Shown in pieces: positions 40,937 to 51,700 of a DNA stretch of 64,000 nucleotides. A model generated the notes under the pieces. It made no database searches and had not been told where the DNA came from. It was given only the letters and a program-made list of their open reading frames with translations. Both the position numbers and the translations under genes were made by a program. The DNA comes from Cafeteria roenbergensis (taxonomy: Eukaryota > Sar > Bigyra > Bicosoecida > Cafeteriaceae), in NCBI GenBank assembly GCA_008330645.1, contig VLTN01000004.1, positions 806,001-870,000 on the forward strand. The letters are read 5' to 3'. The stretch's first letter is position 1; each line of letters opens with the position of its first letter.

Positions 40937-41316
40937 CGGAGGCGCGTCGCAAAGCCAGTGGAGACAGAGATTCCCTTTCGCCAACTGCAGCCGCCGCGGC
41001 CCACCATCGTCAGTCGGGGCCGGCAGAGCTGCAAAGGTGCCCCCGCAGCGGCAAGCGGGATGACGCATCAGCCCCCGCGGCCCGCACTGATCCCTCGAGG
41101 GCAGCGCCCCCAGGCCGGCCCGCTCGCACCCACGCGTCGCCGCCTGGCCGCTGCTGCGCGCACGAGGCGGGAGCCGAGCGCCCGCTGCGAGCTCTTCGCT
41201 GCCGCCGCAGGTCTTGGCAAGTTCGCGCCGCCCTCTCTCGGTCGCGAGCGCGCCAGCTCTGGGGGGAGACCCACTGCCGCCCGACCGGCTTGCGTCGCTG
41301 CTCTAGGCGGGGCGGA
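40937..41316. promoter_or_regulatory. Divergent spacer between the NAGPA-like and RAP-domain genes
   Basis: This 380-bp interval lies between divergent starts and should contain both promoters. The RAP gene frame is open through it, but using its upstream ATG (40882) would overlap the NAGPA-like signal-peptide exon antisense, so I treat the interval as non-coding. No specific motif is recognised. Confidence 0.4.
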
Positions 41317-44300
41317 ATGCGCCGCGCTCTCGGGCGCTACAGCGCCCTCAGGGTACAGGGCGCAAGAGCGGCGTCGCAACCCGCTTCGGCGGTCACACAC
41401 ACTCGCGCCGCGTCGGGCTCGGGCCTTGCGGGCGCGGTCCGGAGCCAGACTCCTCGGGGAGCGAGTGCACCGGTGCCTCCGGGCGAGCGCAAGGCCCCAG
41501 CTCCGGCCGGCCGGCGGGCAGGCATCGCGCTGCCGCGGGAGCTCGACGCCGACCCCACCACCCCCGCCCCCCTGCCTTCGGAACCCCTCCCGCCTGCGGC
41601 GGCGTCCAGGCAGCGCAGCCTTGCGGCGCAGCCGAGCCAGCCATCCATTCGCGCTGCGCGAGCTCGCTTTGACCCGTCCGTCCCCGGCCCGCCGCCCCAG
41701 GCCTACGTGACCACGCTGCTCAAGCAGTGCAACACCGCCAGCGACGTCTTGGAGGTGTTCGAGAGCGAGATCGAGGCATTTGACCCCTTCAACTACGGCG
41801 CGGCTGGAGCCCGCATGCTGGCTCTGCACAAGGGCAAGGCACTTCACAAGCGGGAGGCTCTGCCGCGCTCGCGAGTCGCTCGCTTTCTCGCCGGCATGGC
41901 GGCGGCGCTTCAGGGCTCCCCTGCTGCGCCCCAGATCGGCGTCCTCGCCAGCATGGCCCGCGCTGCGGCGGAGCTCGGGCTGGAGGATCGCGCCTTCTGG
42001 AGCCGCCTCGCGTCGTCGGCGCTGCCGCAAATCGCCACTGCAGCCAAGCCGCGAGACGTTGCGATGCTGGCCGCGGCGCTCACCAAGGGCGGCGTGCAAG
42101 ACGCGCAGCTCGTCCAGGCGCTCGGAGACCGCTTCGCGTCGTCTCCGGGCCGGTACACCCTCATCGAGGCGCAGATGCTTGCTGCGTGCATGGCCGACAC
42201 CGGCTTGGTGCACCGCGAGGCGGCGGACGCCATTGAGACGCGCATGGTGGAGGAGGGGCACCGGCTCTTGGCCGTGTCCCGCCCCAAGCCCCACGACGTT
42301 GCGGCGGCGGCCTCGGCAGTCGCGCAGGCTGCGAGGCTTGGCCGGCTCGACTCGCCCGTATTCGCGGCGTTCAGGCCCTTTGTGATGGCCCACGCCAGGC
42401 GGATGGGGCCCCGCGAGCTGAGCAACACGGCCCATGCGTTCGCCAGCACGGGCCGGGCTGAGTTTCTCCCCGTGGTGAAGGAGTGCTTGGCCAGGCTCAC
42501 CCACGCGCAGCGTCTGGAGGCAGCCACGCCGTCGGATGCGACGCTAGCGGCAAGGGCGCTGGTACTGGCCATCGAGGGCGCGCGAGTGAGCGGGGCCGTC
42601 GTGGGCTCGGAAGGAGGCCTTCGGGCCGAGCGTGCCAAGGGAGGGGGGCTGGCCGTCCGCACAGGCTCCGCGCGCCCCGAGCCGGCCCTTGGTGAGGGAG
42701 GCGCGCCTGCCTCGCCCGACGGCGGGGCGGCGGCGGTGAGCGAGGCTGGCGACGGAGCGCAGCACGCAAGCGACAGCGACAGCGACGGCGACGGCGACAG
42801 CGACGGCGACAGTGGCAGCCAGAGCGACGAGGACGGCGCCGCGGCTTCGGACGCCGCGGCCGCCGCTGCTCGCTCTGAGGCCGTTGCCCGCGCTCGCAAG
42901 TACCTGGACGCAGACGCCGTTCTTGCAGGCGTCTCTCGTGTGATGATTCGGCACCTCGACCCCGCAGCGGCCGGCAGGGACGCGCTCTCCCTCGCGCTCG
43001 CTGACGCCGAGTCCTCCAAGGGCCGGGCGGGGCCGTTCCACCGCTACCCAACCGTGACACCCTCCCCCACGCACTGCCTTCACGCCCTGGAAGCGGCCCG
43101 CGACGCTGGGACTCCGCTGTCCGAGGAGGCAGCCGCAAAGATCGCGGACCGCCTTGCCAAGAGCCTCGCTGGCATGCGCCCCACCGAGGCGGCCAGAGCG
43201 GTTCGGCTCATCGCAGCGGCAGCTCCGCCGCGGCGCGCCGGACCGGCGCTCGGCTCGCTCGTGCGCCACATCAAGCAGAACCGCTGGCGCGCCTTCGACG
43301 CCGACCCCAACGCCGCGGCGGCGGCGTCCACTGCGCTCCTCGCCTTTGGCGCGCAGGCAGCCACCGCTCCCTGCGCCACGAGCCGTCTCGCTCCTCGGGA
43401 CCGGTCGGTGGAGCCGCTGCCTCCCCGCGTGGCGGAGGCCTTGGCCTCCCTCGGCCCGCTGGAGCAGCTGCGTCCCGCTGCGCGCAGGGCGGCAGCCAGA
43501 GCGCTTCAGTCCGTTGCGCTCCGCGGCTCGTCGCTCACTGTGAAGCAGAGGGCAGGTGTTGCCTGGGCCGCAGGCACGTCGAGGCAGCCGGCCCCTGAGG
43601 TCATGGCAGCCACGGCCGCGTCCCTGGCACGCTGGACGGCGACGCAGCGGCACGCTGGCATTGTGGCGCCGACTGTGGTCGGCATTGCGGCCTCGGGCCA
43701 CCCCTGCTGGGCGGAGGCAGGCTCGCCGCTCCGCTCCGTGGCCGGGCTTGGGCCCTCGCCGCCCGATATTGTCGTCCCTGGCTTCGGCGCTGCTCCCTTG
43801 GATTGCCACGGAGAGGCCGGGAGGCCAATCGATTGGTTCGCGACCTCTGCCAGCGCTGCAGGGCCAGACTCCGACGCCGACGGCTCGGACGCTGCCGTCG
43901 ATGCCAGCGGCACCGACGATGACGGCACCGCGCACTGGACGGGCGCTGGCCCGCGCCCCGGCGGCGGCCTGCTGGCGGCCGCCTCGCCCAGCAGAGGCGG
44001 GCGCTCCGAGCAGCGGCCGCGCGGGGCAGCCAGGGCCGCGCAGGCGCTGGATCGCTTCTGGCAGCGCTCTCGGATGGACATGCTCGGCCACGCGGGTGCC
44101 GACGGCAGCGTGGGCGACTGGGCCATGGACGCCGGCGGCGAGCTGCAGCTGGCCATGAACCTGAGGAGACCTGCCGCTGCGTGGCTGCGCCGCGCCGTCT
44201 CGCGGGAGCGCGTCTCGGCGATGCCCGTGGCCGCAGTGGCGTGGGCCATCGCAGCGGGCGCGGCGGATGGGGCGGCCGCAGACGTGTCGCCGGGCACGCT

Positions 44301-44988
44301 CATCGACGGGCTGCGCCTCGGAGCCAGCGGTCGGCTCCCGGGCGACGCGGCCGCGCTGCAGTCGGGCGCCGCCCTCCCGCCGCGCGTGGGCCCTGGCGAG
44401 ACGATGATGGCGGCAGAGGCAGCCCTGCTTCTAGGCGGACTGCCTCTGCTCCACGAGGTGGTGGAGAACGTTCCGTGGCTGCGCGCAGTCCTGGGCGGAG
44501 CTCGGAAGGATGCCGACAGAGCCAGGGCGCCCCTTGCGTCCGGGGCGGTCGCGGCCGAGCCCCTTCGGCGCGCTGTTGCAGCTGCTGCAGGGGGCAACGG
44601 GAACTGGGAGGCGGCGCTGCGCCCCGGCATGGCGCGCCTGCGAGAAGGCCTCCAAGCTCTGGGCTGGGAGGCCGTGATCGGCGGCACCCTGAGCGGGGGA
44701 GCCCTGACCTCCGACCTCCTCCTCCGCCGCAAGGGCGACGACGCCAGGTCAAGCGTGGCCGTTGTGGCGGAATCGCAGTTCCACTTTTGGGCACCGGCCG
44801 GCGCCGGCTTGCTGCCGCCAGAGCGTGTTCGGCGGAGGCTACTCCGCACGGCGACGGGCGGACCGCTCCTTCGGGTCGACGCCGTGGTTGCGACCGCGGC
44901 GCTCGTGTCCCCTCAAGACGGGGCAACCGACTTGCTTGCGCAGTCCCTGGCAGAGGGCGCGGCCATGAGCCTGCAAGCTCGCGCTTGA
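41317..44988 (+). CDS. Putative mitochondrial RNA-binding protein with helical repeats and a RAP-like domain
   Basis: From ATG 41317 the single exon encodes 1,223 aa. The N-terminus MRRALGRYSALRVQGARAAS is Arg-rich with no acidic residues, like a mitochondrial (or plastid) presequence, which favours this start over the in-frame ATG at 40882. Residues about 130-400 form repeated helix pairs (QIGVLASMARAAAELGLEDR, DVAMLAAALTKGGVQDAQLV, NTAHAFASTGRAEF), the style of FASTK/heptatricopeptide-type organellar RNA proteins. The C-terminus (about 1105-1200) has the outline of a RAP domain: SDLLLRR, VAVVAESQFHFW, ERVRRRLLR, then LLRVDAVVATA. That is a PD-(D/E)xK-like fold associated with organellar rRNA and mRNA processing. 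An acidic Ser-Asp tract lies near residues 482-508. The domain calls are by pattern only. Confidence 0.72.
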   Translation: MRRALGRYSALRVQGARAASQPASAVTHTRAASGSGLAGAVRSQTPRGASAPVPPGERKAPAPAGRRAGIALPRELDADPTTPAPLPSEPLPPAAASRQRSLAAQPSQPSIRAARARFDPSVPGPPPQAYVTTLLKQCNTASDVLEVFESEIEAFDPFNYGAAGARMLALHKGKALHKREALPRSRVARFLAGMAAALQGSPAAPQIGVLASMARAAAELGLEDRAFWSRLASSALPQIATAAKPRDVAMLAAALTKGGVQDAQLVQALGDRFASSPGRYTLIEAQMLAACMADTGLVHREAADAIETRMVEEGHRLLAVSRPKPHDVAAAASAVAQAARLGRLDSPVFAAFRPFVMAHARRMGPRELSNTAHAFASTGRAEFLPVVKECLARLTHAQRLEAATPSDATLAARALVLAIEGARVSGAVVGSEGGLRAERAKGGGLAVRTGSARPEPALGEGGAPASPDGGAAAVSEAGDGAQHASDSDSDGDGDSDGDSGSQSDEDGAAASDAAAAAARSEAVARARKYLDADAVLAGVSRVMIRHLDPAAAGRDALSLALADAESSKGRAGPFHRYPTVTPSPTHCLHALEAARDAGTPLSEEAAAKIADRLAKSLAGMRPTEAARAVRLIAAAAPPRRAGPALGSLVRHIKQNRWRAFDADPNAAAAASTALLAFGAQAATAPCATSRLAPRDRSVEPLPPRVAEALASLGPLEQLRPAARRAAARALQSVALRGSSLTVKQRAGVAWAAGTSRQPAPEVMAATAASLARWTATQRHAGIVAPTVVGIAASGHPCWAEAGSPLRSVAGLGPSPPDIVVPGFGAAPLDCHGEAGRPIDWFATSASAAGPDSDADGSDAAVDASGTDDDGTAHWTGAGPRPGGGLLAAASPSRGGRSEQRPRGAARAAQALDRFWQRSRMDMLGHAGADGSVGDWAMDAGGELQLAMNLRRPAAAWLRRAVSRERVSAMPVAAVAWAIAAGAADGAAADVSPGTLIDGLRLGASGRLPGDAAALQSGAALPPRVGPGETMMAAEAALLLGGLPLLHEVVENVPWLRAVLGGARKDADRARAPLASGAVAAEPLRRAVAAAAGGNGNWEAALRPGMARLREGLQALGWEAVIGGTLSGGALTSDLLLRRKGDDARSSVAVVAESQFHFWAPAGAGLLPPERVRRRLLRTATGGPLLRVDAVVATAALVSPQDGATDLLAQSLAEGAAMSLQARA
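42770..42820 (+). repeat. Gac-agc/ggc codon repeat encoding Ser-Asp/Gly-Asp tract
   Basis: An imperfect hexamer array (gacagc and gacggc units) encodes SDSDSDGDGDSDGDSG inside the RAP-domain gene. It is a low-complexity acidic linker. Confidence 0.75.
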
Positions 44989-45754
44989 GTGGGAGTGGTT
45001 CGGAATGCTCTCAACCCCGGTGCGAACTCGATTCGATGGCGCGCACGCTTGAGTCCACGCCGGTCAGGCATTTGCCCACCTTGGCCATCCCACTTGGCTG
45101 GGGCAAACACTCAAACCCTTGCGGCCAGAAATGGCGGCCGCCAGCGTGCGACACGCCGCCCGGGCCGCCCCACTCTGTCGCTGGATGCTGCTCGCGCGCC
45201 ACGGTTCAGAGGGGCCTCAGCCGGATCCAAGGTCCCCATGGAGGCAGCCCTGACCAGCGGCGAATGCCCAGGCTGTGGCCGCGAGTCGGCAGCGGGCAAT
45301 CCATTGGAGCGGAAGTTTGCCCTCCGCGCGCGGCTTCCCAACTCGAGAGACTGAATTCGTCCCCCGTTCCGTCCTCCCTGCTGGCTGCCACTCCAATCAG
45401 ACACGGCGCGGACAATGTCCACACTTGCAAGCACAGCACGCACCGTGGCGGCCAAAGCCACACTGCGTCAACCACGCCGAGCAAACGCTTCGACGCGCCC
45501 ATCGTCTAACACGGCCGCCAGCTTCGCCCCACTCGCCTCTGACGTTGGTATTCCTATGCCGTAACCCTCGCGTGCCTCGAGCGGCCTTGCCCGGGGCCTT
45601 GGAACGCCGCTCCCGAAGAATGGGCTCCGGGTATTGTGCTGGCCGCAAGCAATCGACGGCTGAGTCGGCGGCCAGAGTTAGGAGAGACGGTTGATCGGTC
45701 ACGCGGTCTCGTTGCACATCTCGCGGCGCCTCGACTGCCGACGGCTCGGCCGCC
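44989..45754. other. Intergenic region before the Kv channel gene
   Basis: These 766 bp lie between two plus-strand genes. Short frames occur on both strands, but none has a domain, repeat or consistent composition. I see no tRNA T-loop signature. It presumably holds the RAP gene 3' end and the channel promoter. Confidence 0.45.
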
Positions 45755-48700
45755 ATGAGGGCCGTCGGTGCTTTGGGCACGATGCGACAGTCTGAGTCTG
45801 TTGGTGGCGATGACCTGCAGTCGTCTCGGTGGGCTGCAAGGGTGAGCACGAGTGCGGGCAACGGACGACACGCCCGCAGCTGTACGCGGTCCCGACAGCT
45901 CGGGGGAGCGGCGACGGGCCAGCCCGCGGCACGGTTCCCCTGTTGGACTGTAACAGGGCCAGTGGCTCGGGCCCCTGCGCTGGGGCCGAGCGGCGCCCTC
46001 GCGTGGGGAGCGATTCCGGTGGCGCCGTGGCCGCCAGGCATCCCCCCCCCCCCCCCGCCAACACCAGCTGCCTCGTGCGGAGGATTGGCGGGGGCCCAAA
46101 TGCTGGGTGGGGAGGGAACTCGTCTTCCTGGCCCTGCGCTGGTGGCAGTGGGGGCGGGCGGGGAGGGGGAACCGGCCCGAGCCTCCGCTCTCGCTTGCCG
46201 GACTGCGCTGCCTTCCGCGTCAGAATAGGCGTTCCTTCCAGCGGTTGCAGCCAGGCTGCCTCGCGCCCTGCCCCCCTGTCGACCCCGCCCTCGCAGATGC
46301 CGCCGCCCCGGTCGAGCCGGCGCGCCGCTACCGGGAGCGAGAGCGGCCGAAGCGGCTCGAAGCGGTCCAGCCTGGTGTCGGCAGCTCACCGGGTGCGTCA
46401 CGAGCACACCAAGGCCACCCTTCCGGCGCATGCTCCGCAGCCGGCGCAACACATTCGCGTTTCGGGAAAGAGCAAGTCCATGCCGTTCGACTCGGGGCTA
46501 CTCATGCCGAGGCTGCACCAGGCGCGCGGCAACTCCGCGGGGCACCTCTCGGAAAATGGCCGCCTCGTCGCGGAGTCCCGCACTGCCGCGGGCGCCGGCC
46601 GGGCCGCGCGGCTCGCGAGCCTCCCAGAGGCGCCCCCGCAGGCCGCGGGCCGGCCCAAGCTCTCCTCCCCTCCTACCCAGCCTGCGGGGCCCGCACGCAC
46701 CCGCAGCTGCTGCGGTCGTGCCCGGGAGCAGCCCTCCTTCGCGCACGACGTCCTGTCGACTGAGCGCCCGGGCCTGGAGCCGTGGGACGACTGCAGGAGC
46801 GGTCCTCCGCGACAGCGCGGCGGCTCGGTGGCTAAGCTGCACAGCGGCGACAGTCTTCCTGGTCGCGACCCGAGCGCCGGCACGCCCTGCTGCCTATGTT
46901 TCCCCGGGCAGCTGCGCTACAGCCTGTTCATCTGCCTCGCGGACGCGGGCTCGTCCCACACGGCCTACTTCATCAGCGTGCTGATCACCTTCCTCATCGT
47001 CCTGTCCTGCATCACCTTCTCCCTGGAGACCCTCCCTGTGTTCCGCGTTGCCTCTGAGGTGAACAAGGAGCCGTACATCGTGTTCGAGCTGATCGAGCGC
47101 ATCGCCATTGCGGTGTTCACCGTCGAGTACGTGCTGCGGCTCCTCACCTACAGCGCGGTCCCACGGGAGGAGGACGCCGACTCGAAGCTGCTCTTGTTCG
47201 AGGCCCGGATGCTGGAGCGGCGGGCAGAGGCTGCCTCCAGGCGGGATGGGACTTACAGCGACGGCAAGTACGACGGAAGCAGCGACGACGACGACATGGA
47301 CGGCGCGTTTGCGAGCCAGGCTGGCAGCGACGGGCGGGGCGTGCCGGTGGGAGCGAGGGGGATGGCAAGCCGCCCGCCGTCGGCCGCCGGCATGCGGCGG
47401 CGCTCGGCTGCCGGTCGCTCTGCCCAGGTGGCGGCCGCAGCCCGCATCGTCAACGGCGCGCCGGCAGCAGTGGCCGGTCTCAACGCCCGCCGCCCGTCGC
47501 TCGCCCAGTCGGGCTCCTCCTGGGCGAGGCAGCGGGGCGGCGGCGGCGCGGCCAGGCAGGCACAGGCTGGTCCCGTGCCGGGCTCCGCTGTGCGCCCGGC
47601 CGCCAACACGCCAGGCTCTGCTGGCTTCGCGCGCGAGGCTGGAGGCGCCGCTGGGTCCGCCAGCACGGGCGGGGAGGGAAGCCGCGAAGGTCAAAGCCGC
47701 CCGCCTTCGCTGGCGCTGCGTGACGGGGAGGACCACCGCCACGGCGTGCCGCGACTGGGGACCGCCGTGGCTGCCGCCGGCAAGCAGCACCGCCCGTTCG
47801 CCTGCGATCCAGCCGCTGACGGCAAGCGGGTCCGCGTTCCCTCCGACCTGCAGCCAGGGCTGCGCCCGAGCTCGGACGCCTCGCCTGAGGCTGCGCCCGG
47901 CTCTGCCGGCCCCGCCCCTGCGATCACAACGGTACTTCGCGGCCCATCCTCGCCAGACGTGACTGCGTTCGAGGCCTTCTCGGGGGTCGACCGTCCGGGC
48001 GGCACCGCGCTTCGCCTGCCGCCCGTGCTTCCCCGGACAAGGCCGGAGCCGCACCCCGAGTCGCCTGGCAGCTTTCGCCAGGTCGGGGCGTCGGCTGCGG
48101 CAGCTGCTGCCGGAGGCGCGCCGGCTCGGCCGAGGCAGGGCAGCAGCGGGTCGTCGGGCTCGGGGCGATGCTCGCCCCCCGACGCCGGCGCTGCGCCGCG
48201 CAGCGGCAACAGGCAGGGCTCTCATGTCACACCTTCGGGGAGCTCCAGCGCCCACCACCCCGGCATGGAGGCCTTGGCGGCAACGGCCAGCGAGGGCCGG
48301 CGGGCCAGCGACCGGCCAGCAGCCGTGGGCAACGGGGCGCTGGAGCGTCTCATCGCGTCAGAGGCAGTCATTCCGACCACTCCCACAGAGCGGCAGCAGC
48401 AAGCCCGCACTGCCGCCCGCGCGCGCCTGCGCGCCACAGGAGGCGACGGCAGGGCTGCCGATGACGTGAGCGGCGACGCAGACGGCTCCGCGTCGGTTGC
48501 CCTGCGCTCCTTCGGAGGGGGCGCGGCTTCTGCTATGGAGGCCCCGTCCCCGGGCTCGGGCGTTCCCACGCCCGCCGAGGACCGTCACGGCATGCGCGGG
48601 TCGGGCGCGATGCGCCCGATGCCGCTGGTGCTGCAGTTCGGTCAGGATGCCCCGGGCGCGGGCCGAGAGGGCGGTGCGCCGGCTCCGACCGGGGACCCTC

Positions 48701-51700
48701 ACTCTGCGGTCGCGGCCGCAATGGCCGACGGCGCCAGCAGCGGGAAGGGCGGCGCGAGCTGGCCAGGCAGCGCTGAGAGCCGACCTCGGTGGACTGGCGG
48801 GGGCGTGGTCGGGAACGGCAACTCCGACCGCAGAGGCGGAGGAGGCGCTGACGGCGCCAACACCGCCTCGCCGGCCCGCGCTGCTAGGACCAGTATCCTG
48901 TCCAACATGGAGGCGGACGGCGGCGACGAGCTTGGCAGCCTTCGGTTCGTGCCGACGGCTGCGGCGTCATCGGCCGCGGCGGCCGCGGCGGCTGCGGTCG
49001 GCCTCTCACCGGGGGACGTGTCCTCCTCCGACTCGCCGTCCGTGGGCTTCCCTCCCTACGACATGTTCAAGGCGCCCAGTACCACCCGGGCTGCCCAACG
49101 TGTGAGCGTGGCGTCCGACTCGGACTCGCGACAAGCTGTTCCGGGGTCGGCCCCGGGCCGCACGGGCGGGGCCAAGACGGGACCCCGAGCGCACTTCAGC
49201 TCGTGGACGGGGCCTAGCAAAACCGGAGCGGGCGTGGGAGGCAGCGGCGGGGCAGTTGAGGGCGGTTCGCCCCAGCGCAAAGCGTCTGGAAAGGATGGCT
49301 TGAGCAAGACCACGAGCGGCAACGACCTGCACCGCGCCAACCTGGGCCTGGGCCGGTCGAAGCGGCGCCTCGTGCAGGTGATCGGGGATCCTTCCCTGGA
49401 CCCCGTCGCTTCCGGCCGCACCGCTCGGTACATCAAGCCAAGCAAGTCTGTTCGCATGCTCAGCGGGGTCATGCAGCCCGGGCAAATCACGGAATTTCAG
49501 CGGCTGAGGCTGCACTCGAACGCGGACGGCGCCGCAGTGACACCGGACGGCGCCCGCCACAGGGCGGCTTCGTCGTCCTCGCGCGACGAGAGCGGCACCG
49601 CGCACCTGAGGTCGGGCAGCCGTGACGAAGGGGGCCTCGGCCTGTCCATCGAGCCCCGCTCTGCTGTGTATGGAGGTGCGAAGGCTCCGTTCTCAGGCGC
49701 GGCCGCGCCCCAGCACACCGCGGCCGGCGCTGCCTCCGGCCTGGCCTCGCCCGGAGCGGGAGCGTCAGGGCAGGAGGCCACCGGTGGCATCATTGCCCGG
49801 CGCCGTGCGAGCGCCAAGGTCGCCCCCGCTGAGCAAATCTCAGGCAGCAGCGAGCTCGTCCAGCACGGCGGTAACGGCGGGTCGGGGTCTCCGCGCATGC
49901 ACCACCTCGTTGCATTCGGCAGCTCCCAGCAACCCCGGCCTCGGGACCGGGGACTCTGCCAGCCCTTCCGCCGGTTCTGCAGCAGCGTCGGATTGCTCCC
50001 GCCCGGCGAGAACGAAGGCGTGTTCGAGTCCTCGTGGTCGCTGGACGAGCAGGCGACCAAGGAGGAGGCGCGGCAGCTGGCCGACCTGCGCTCCAAGGCC
50101 GCCTCCAACACGTGCTGTCGCCGTGCGGCCTCGGAGCTTCACCGCGTCTGGCAGTTCGTGCTCGCCCCGCTGAACATCGTTGACCTGCTGGCCATCGTTC
50201 CCTTTTACATCGAGCTCTTCGCGGCCGGGTCCGGCGGCGTCGGGCTGACGGTGTTCCGAATCCTTCGTCTCGGCCGCGTCTTCCGCATCTTCAAGCTGGG
50301 CAAGTCCAGCGCGACCCTGCAGCTCATGGCCAAGGTCATGGTCGCCTCCGTGGACGCCCTCTCGATCATCATATTCTTCATCGCAATCGGCGTCATCCTC
50401 TTCGGGGCCCTCATTTGGATCGCCGAGGGCGGCGAGTACGACGAGGCAGAGGGCGCGTTCCTGCGCCTCAACGAGTTCGGAACCGGCCGCGAACGCACTC
50501 CGTTCGACTCCATCCCAGCCACGGCGTGGTTCGTCATCGTCACGCTCACGACTCTAGGCTACGGAGACCAGGTGCCGACGTCGACGCTGGGCCGCTTCAT
50601 CGCCGGGCTGCTGGCTCTCGTCGGCATCCTCGTGCTCGCGCTGCCCGTGACGATCTTGGGGGCGAACTTTGCCTACTACTACTCCCAGGACGAGAAGGAG
50701 AAGCAGGAGGCCGAGCGCGAGCGGTTTCGCGCGCAAGAGGGATTCGAGGACGACCTCTCGGACGTGTACTCGCAGGCGGGGGCACTTGACGAGCTGGCTC
50801 TGCCCGGCCCGGACAGATTCGACGCGGACGACCACGACGACGACGACGACGACGACGAGGCCGAGAAGGACCCCGCGGCGTTTGCCCGGTCCATGTCGAT
50901 GCACGACGACGTTCCGCGCTGGGAGCAGCGCAAGGCGGCCTTCGTCCCTGTGCAGGCGGGGGGCTACTCTCCGGCGCTGCGCTGCTTCGTGTACAACCCG
51001 TTTGTCAAGGACGACGTGTTTGCGGACGGGATCGCCGAGGCTCTCGCTGCGGAGGTGGACGACCGAGTGGCGGACCTGCGGCGTGACGCGGCGCAGCGGG
51101 AGGCCATCGCTGCGCGGCGCTGGCAGCGGCGCGTTGAGAGAGAGGCGCGGAGGGAAGGGGCGCTCGAGGCGCCTGCGTCTCCGGGGAGACCTGGCTCGCG
51201 GCCTGGCCCGGCAGGCGCTGGCCGGCGAAGGGCCGCGAGCAACGAGAGGGACCGCGCCGGCAGCGGGTGGGATGCGACGGGCGCGCAGCAGCACGGCGGC
51301 CCGGAGGCGGCGCTGGCGCTGCGAGACCGCTCTCCGAGCTGGGCAGAGGCGGGCGAGCTGGCTGAGGCTCTGTCGAGCCGCGTGGTGCGGCGGAGATCCG
51401 CTGCTGCGCAGGCTCGCAAGCACCGCCGGCTGTCGTCGGCGCGCCCTGGCGTGCCGGTCACTGGCGCAAAGACCATGGCCGGCCTGGGCCAAAAGGGCGG
51501 GCCTGCGGCCCAGGCCACCGGGGAGGCCGGAGCGCATGGCGGCTCTCTCGCCGGAGGCAACAGGCGGCTGTCTGCGGGGGCGGTCATGACCCACCGCCCC
51601 TCGTCCTCTGGCGAAGGCGGGAACGAGTCGCTGAGGCTGGGAACCCAGGACGCTGCGGAGCTCGTGCGGCAGGCCCGGGCCGCGGCTGCGAGGCGCAGCA

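Noticed and set aside
45842-46296. Coding extension of the Kv frame upstream of 46297
   Set aside because: It has no ATG (the frame opens at GTG), is Gly/Pro-rich with a C15 run, and is bounded by good splice signals, so I treat it as intron.
47154-50169. Reading the Kv S2-S3 segment as a single giant intron
   Set aside because: No gtgag donor lies just after S2 and no matching acceptor just before S3. The frame stays open for about 1,000 codons in phase with both sides, and introns elsewhere here are under 460 bp.
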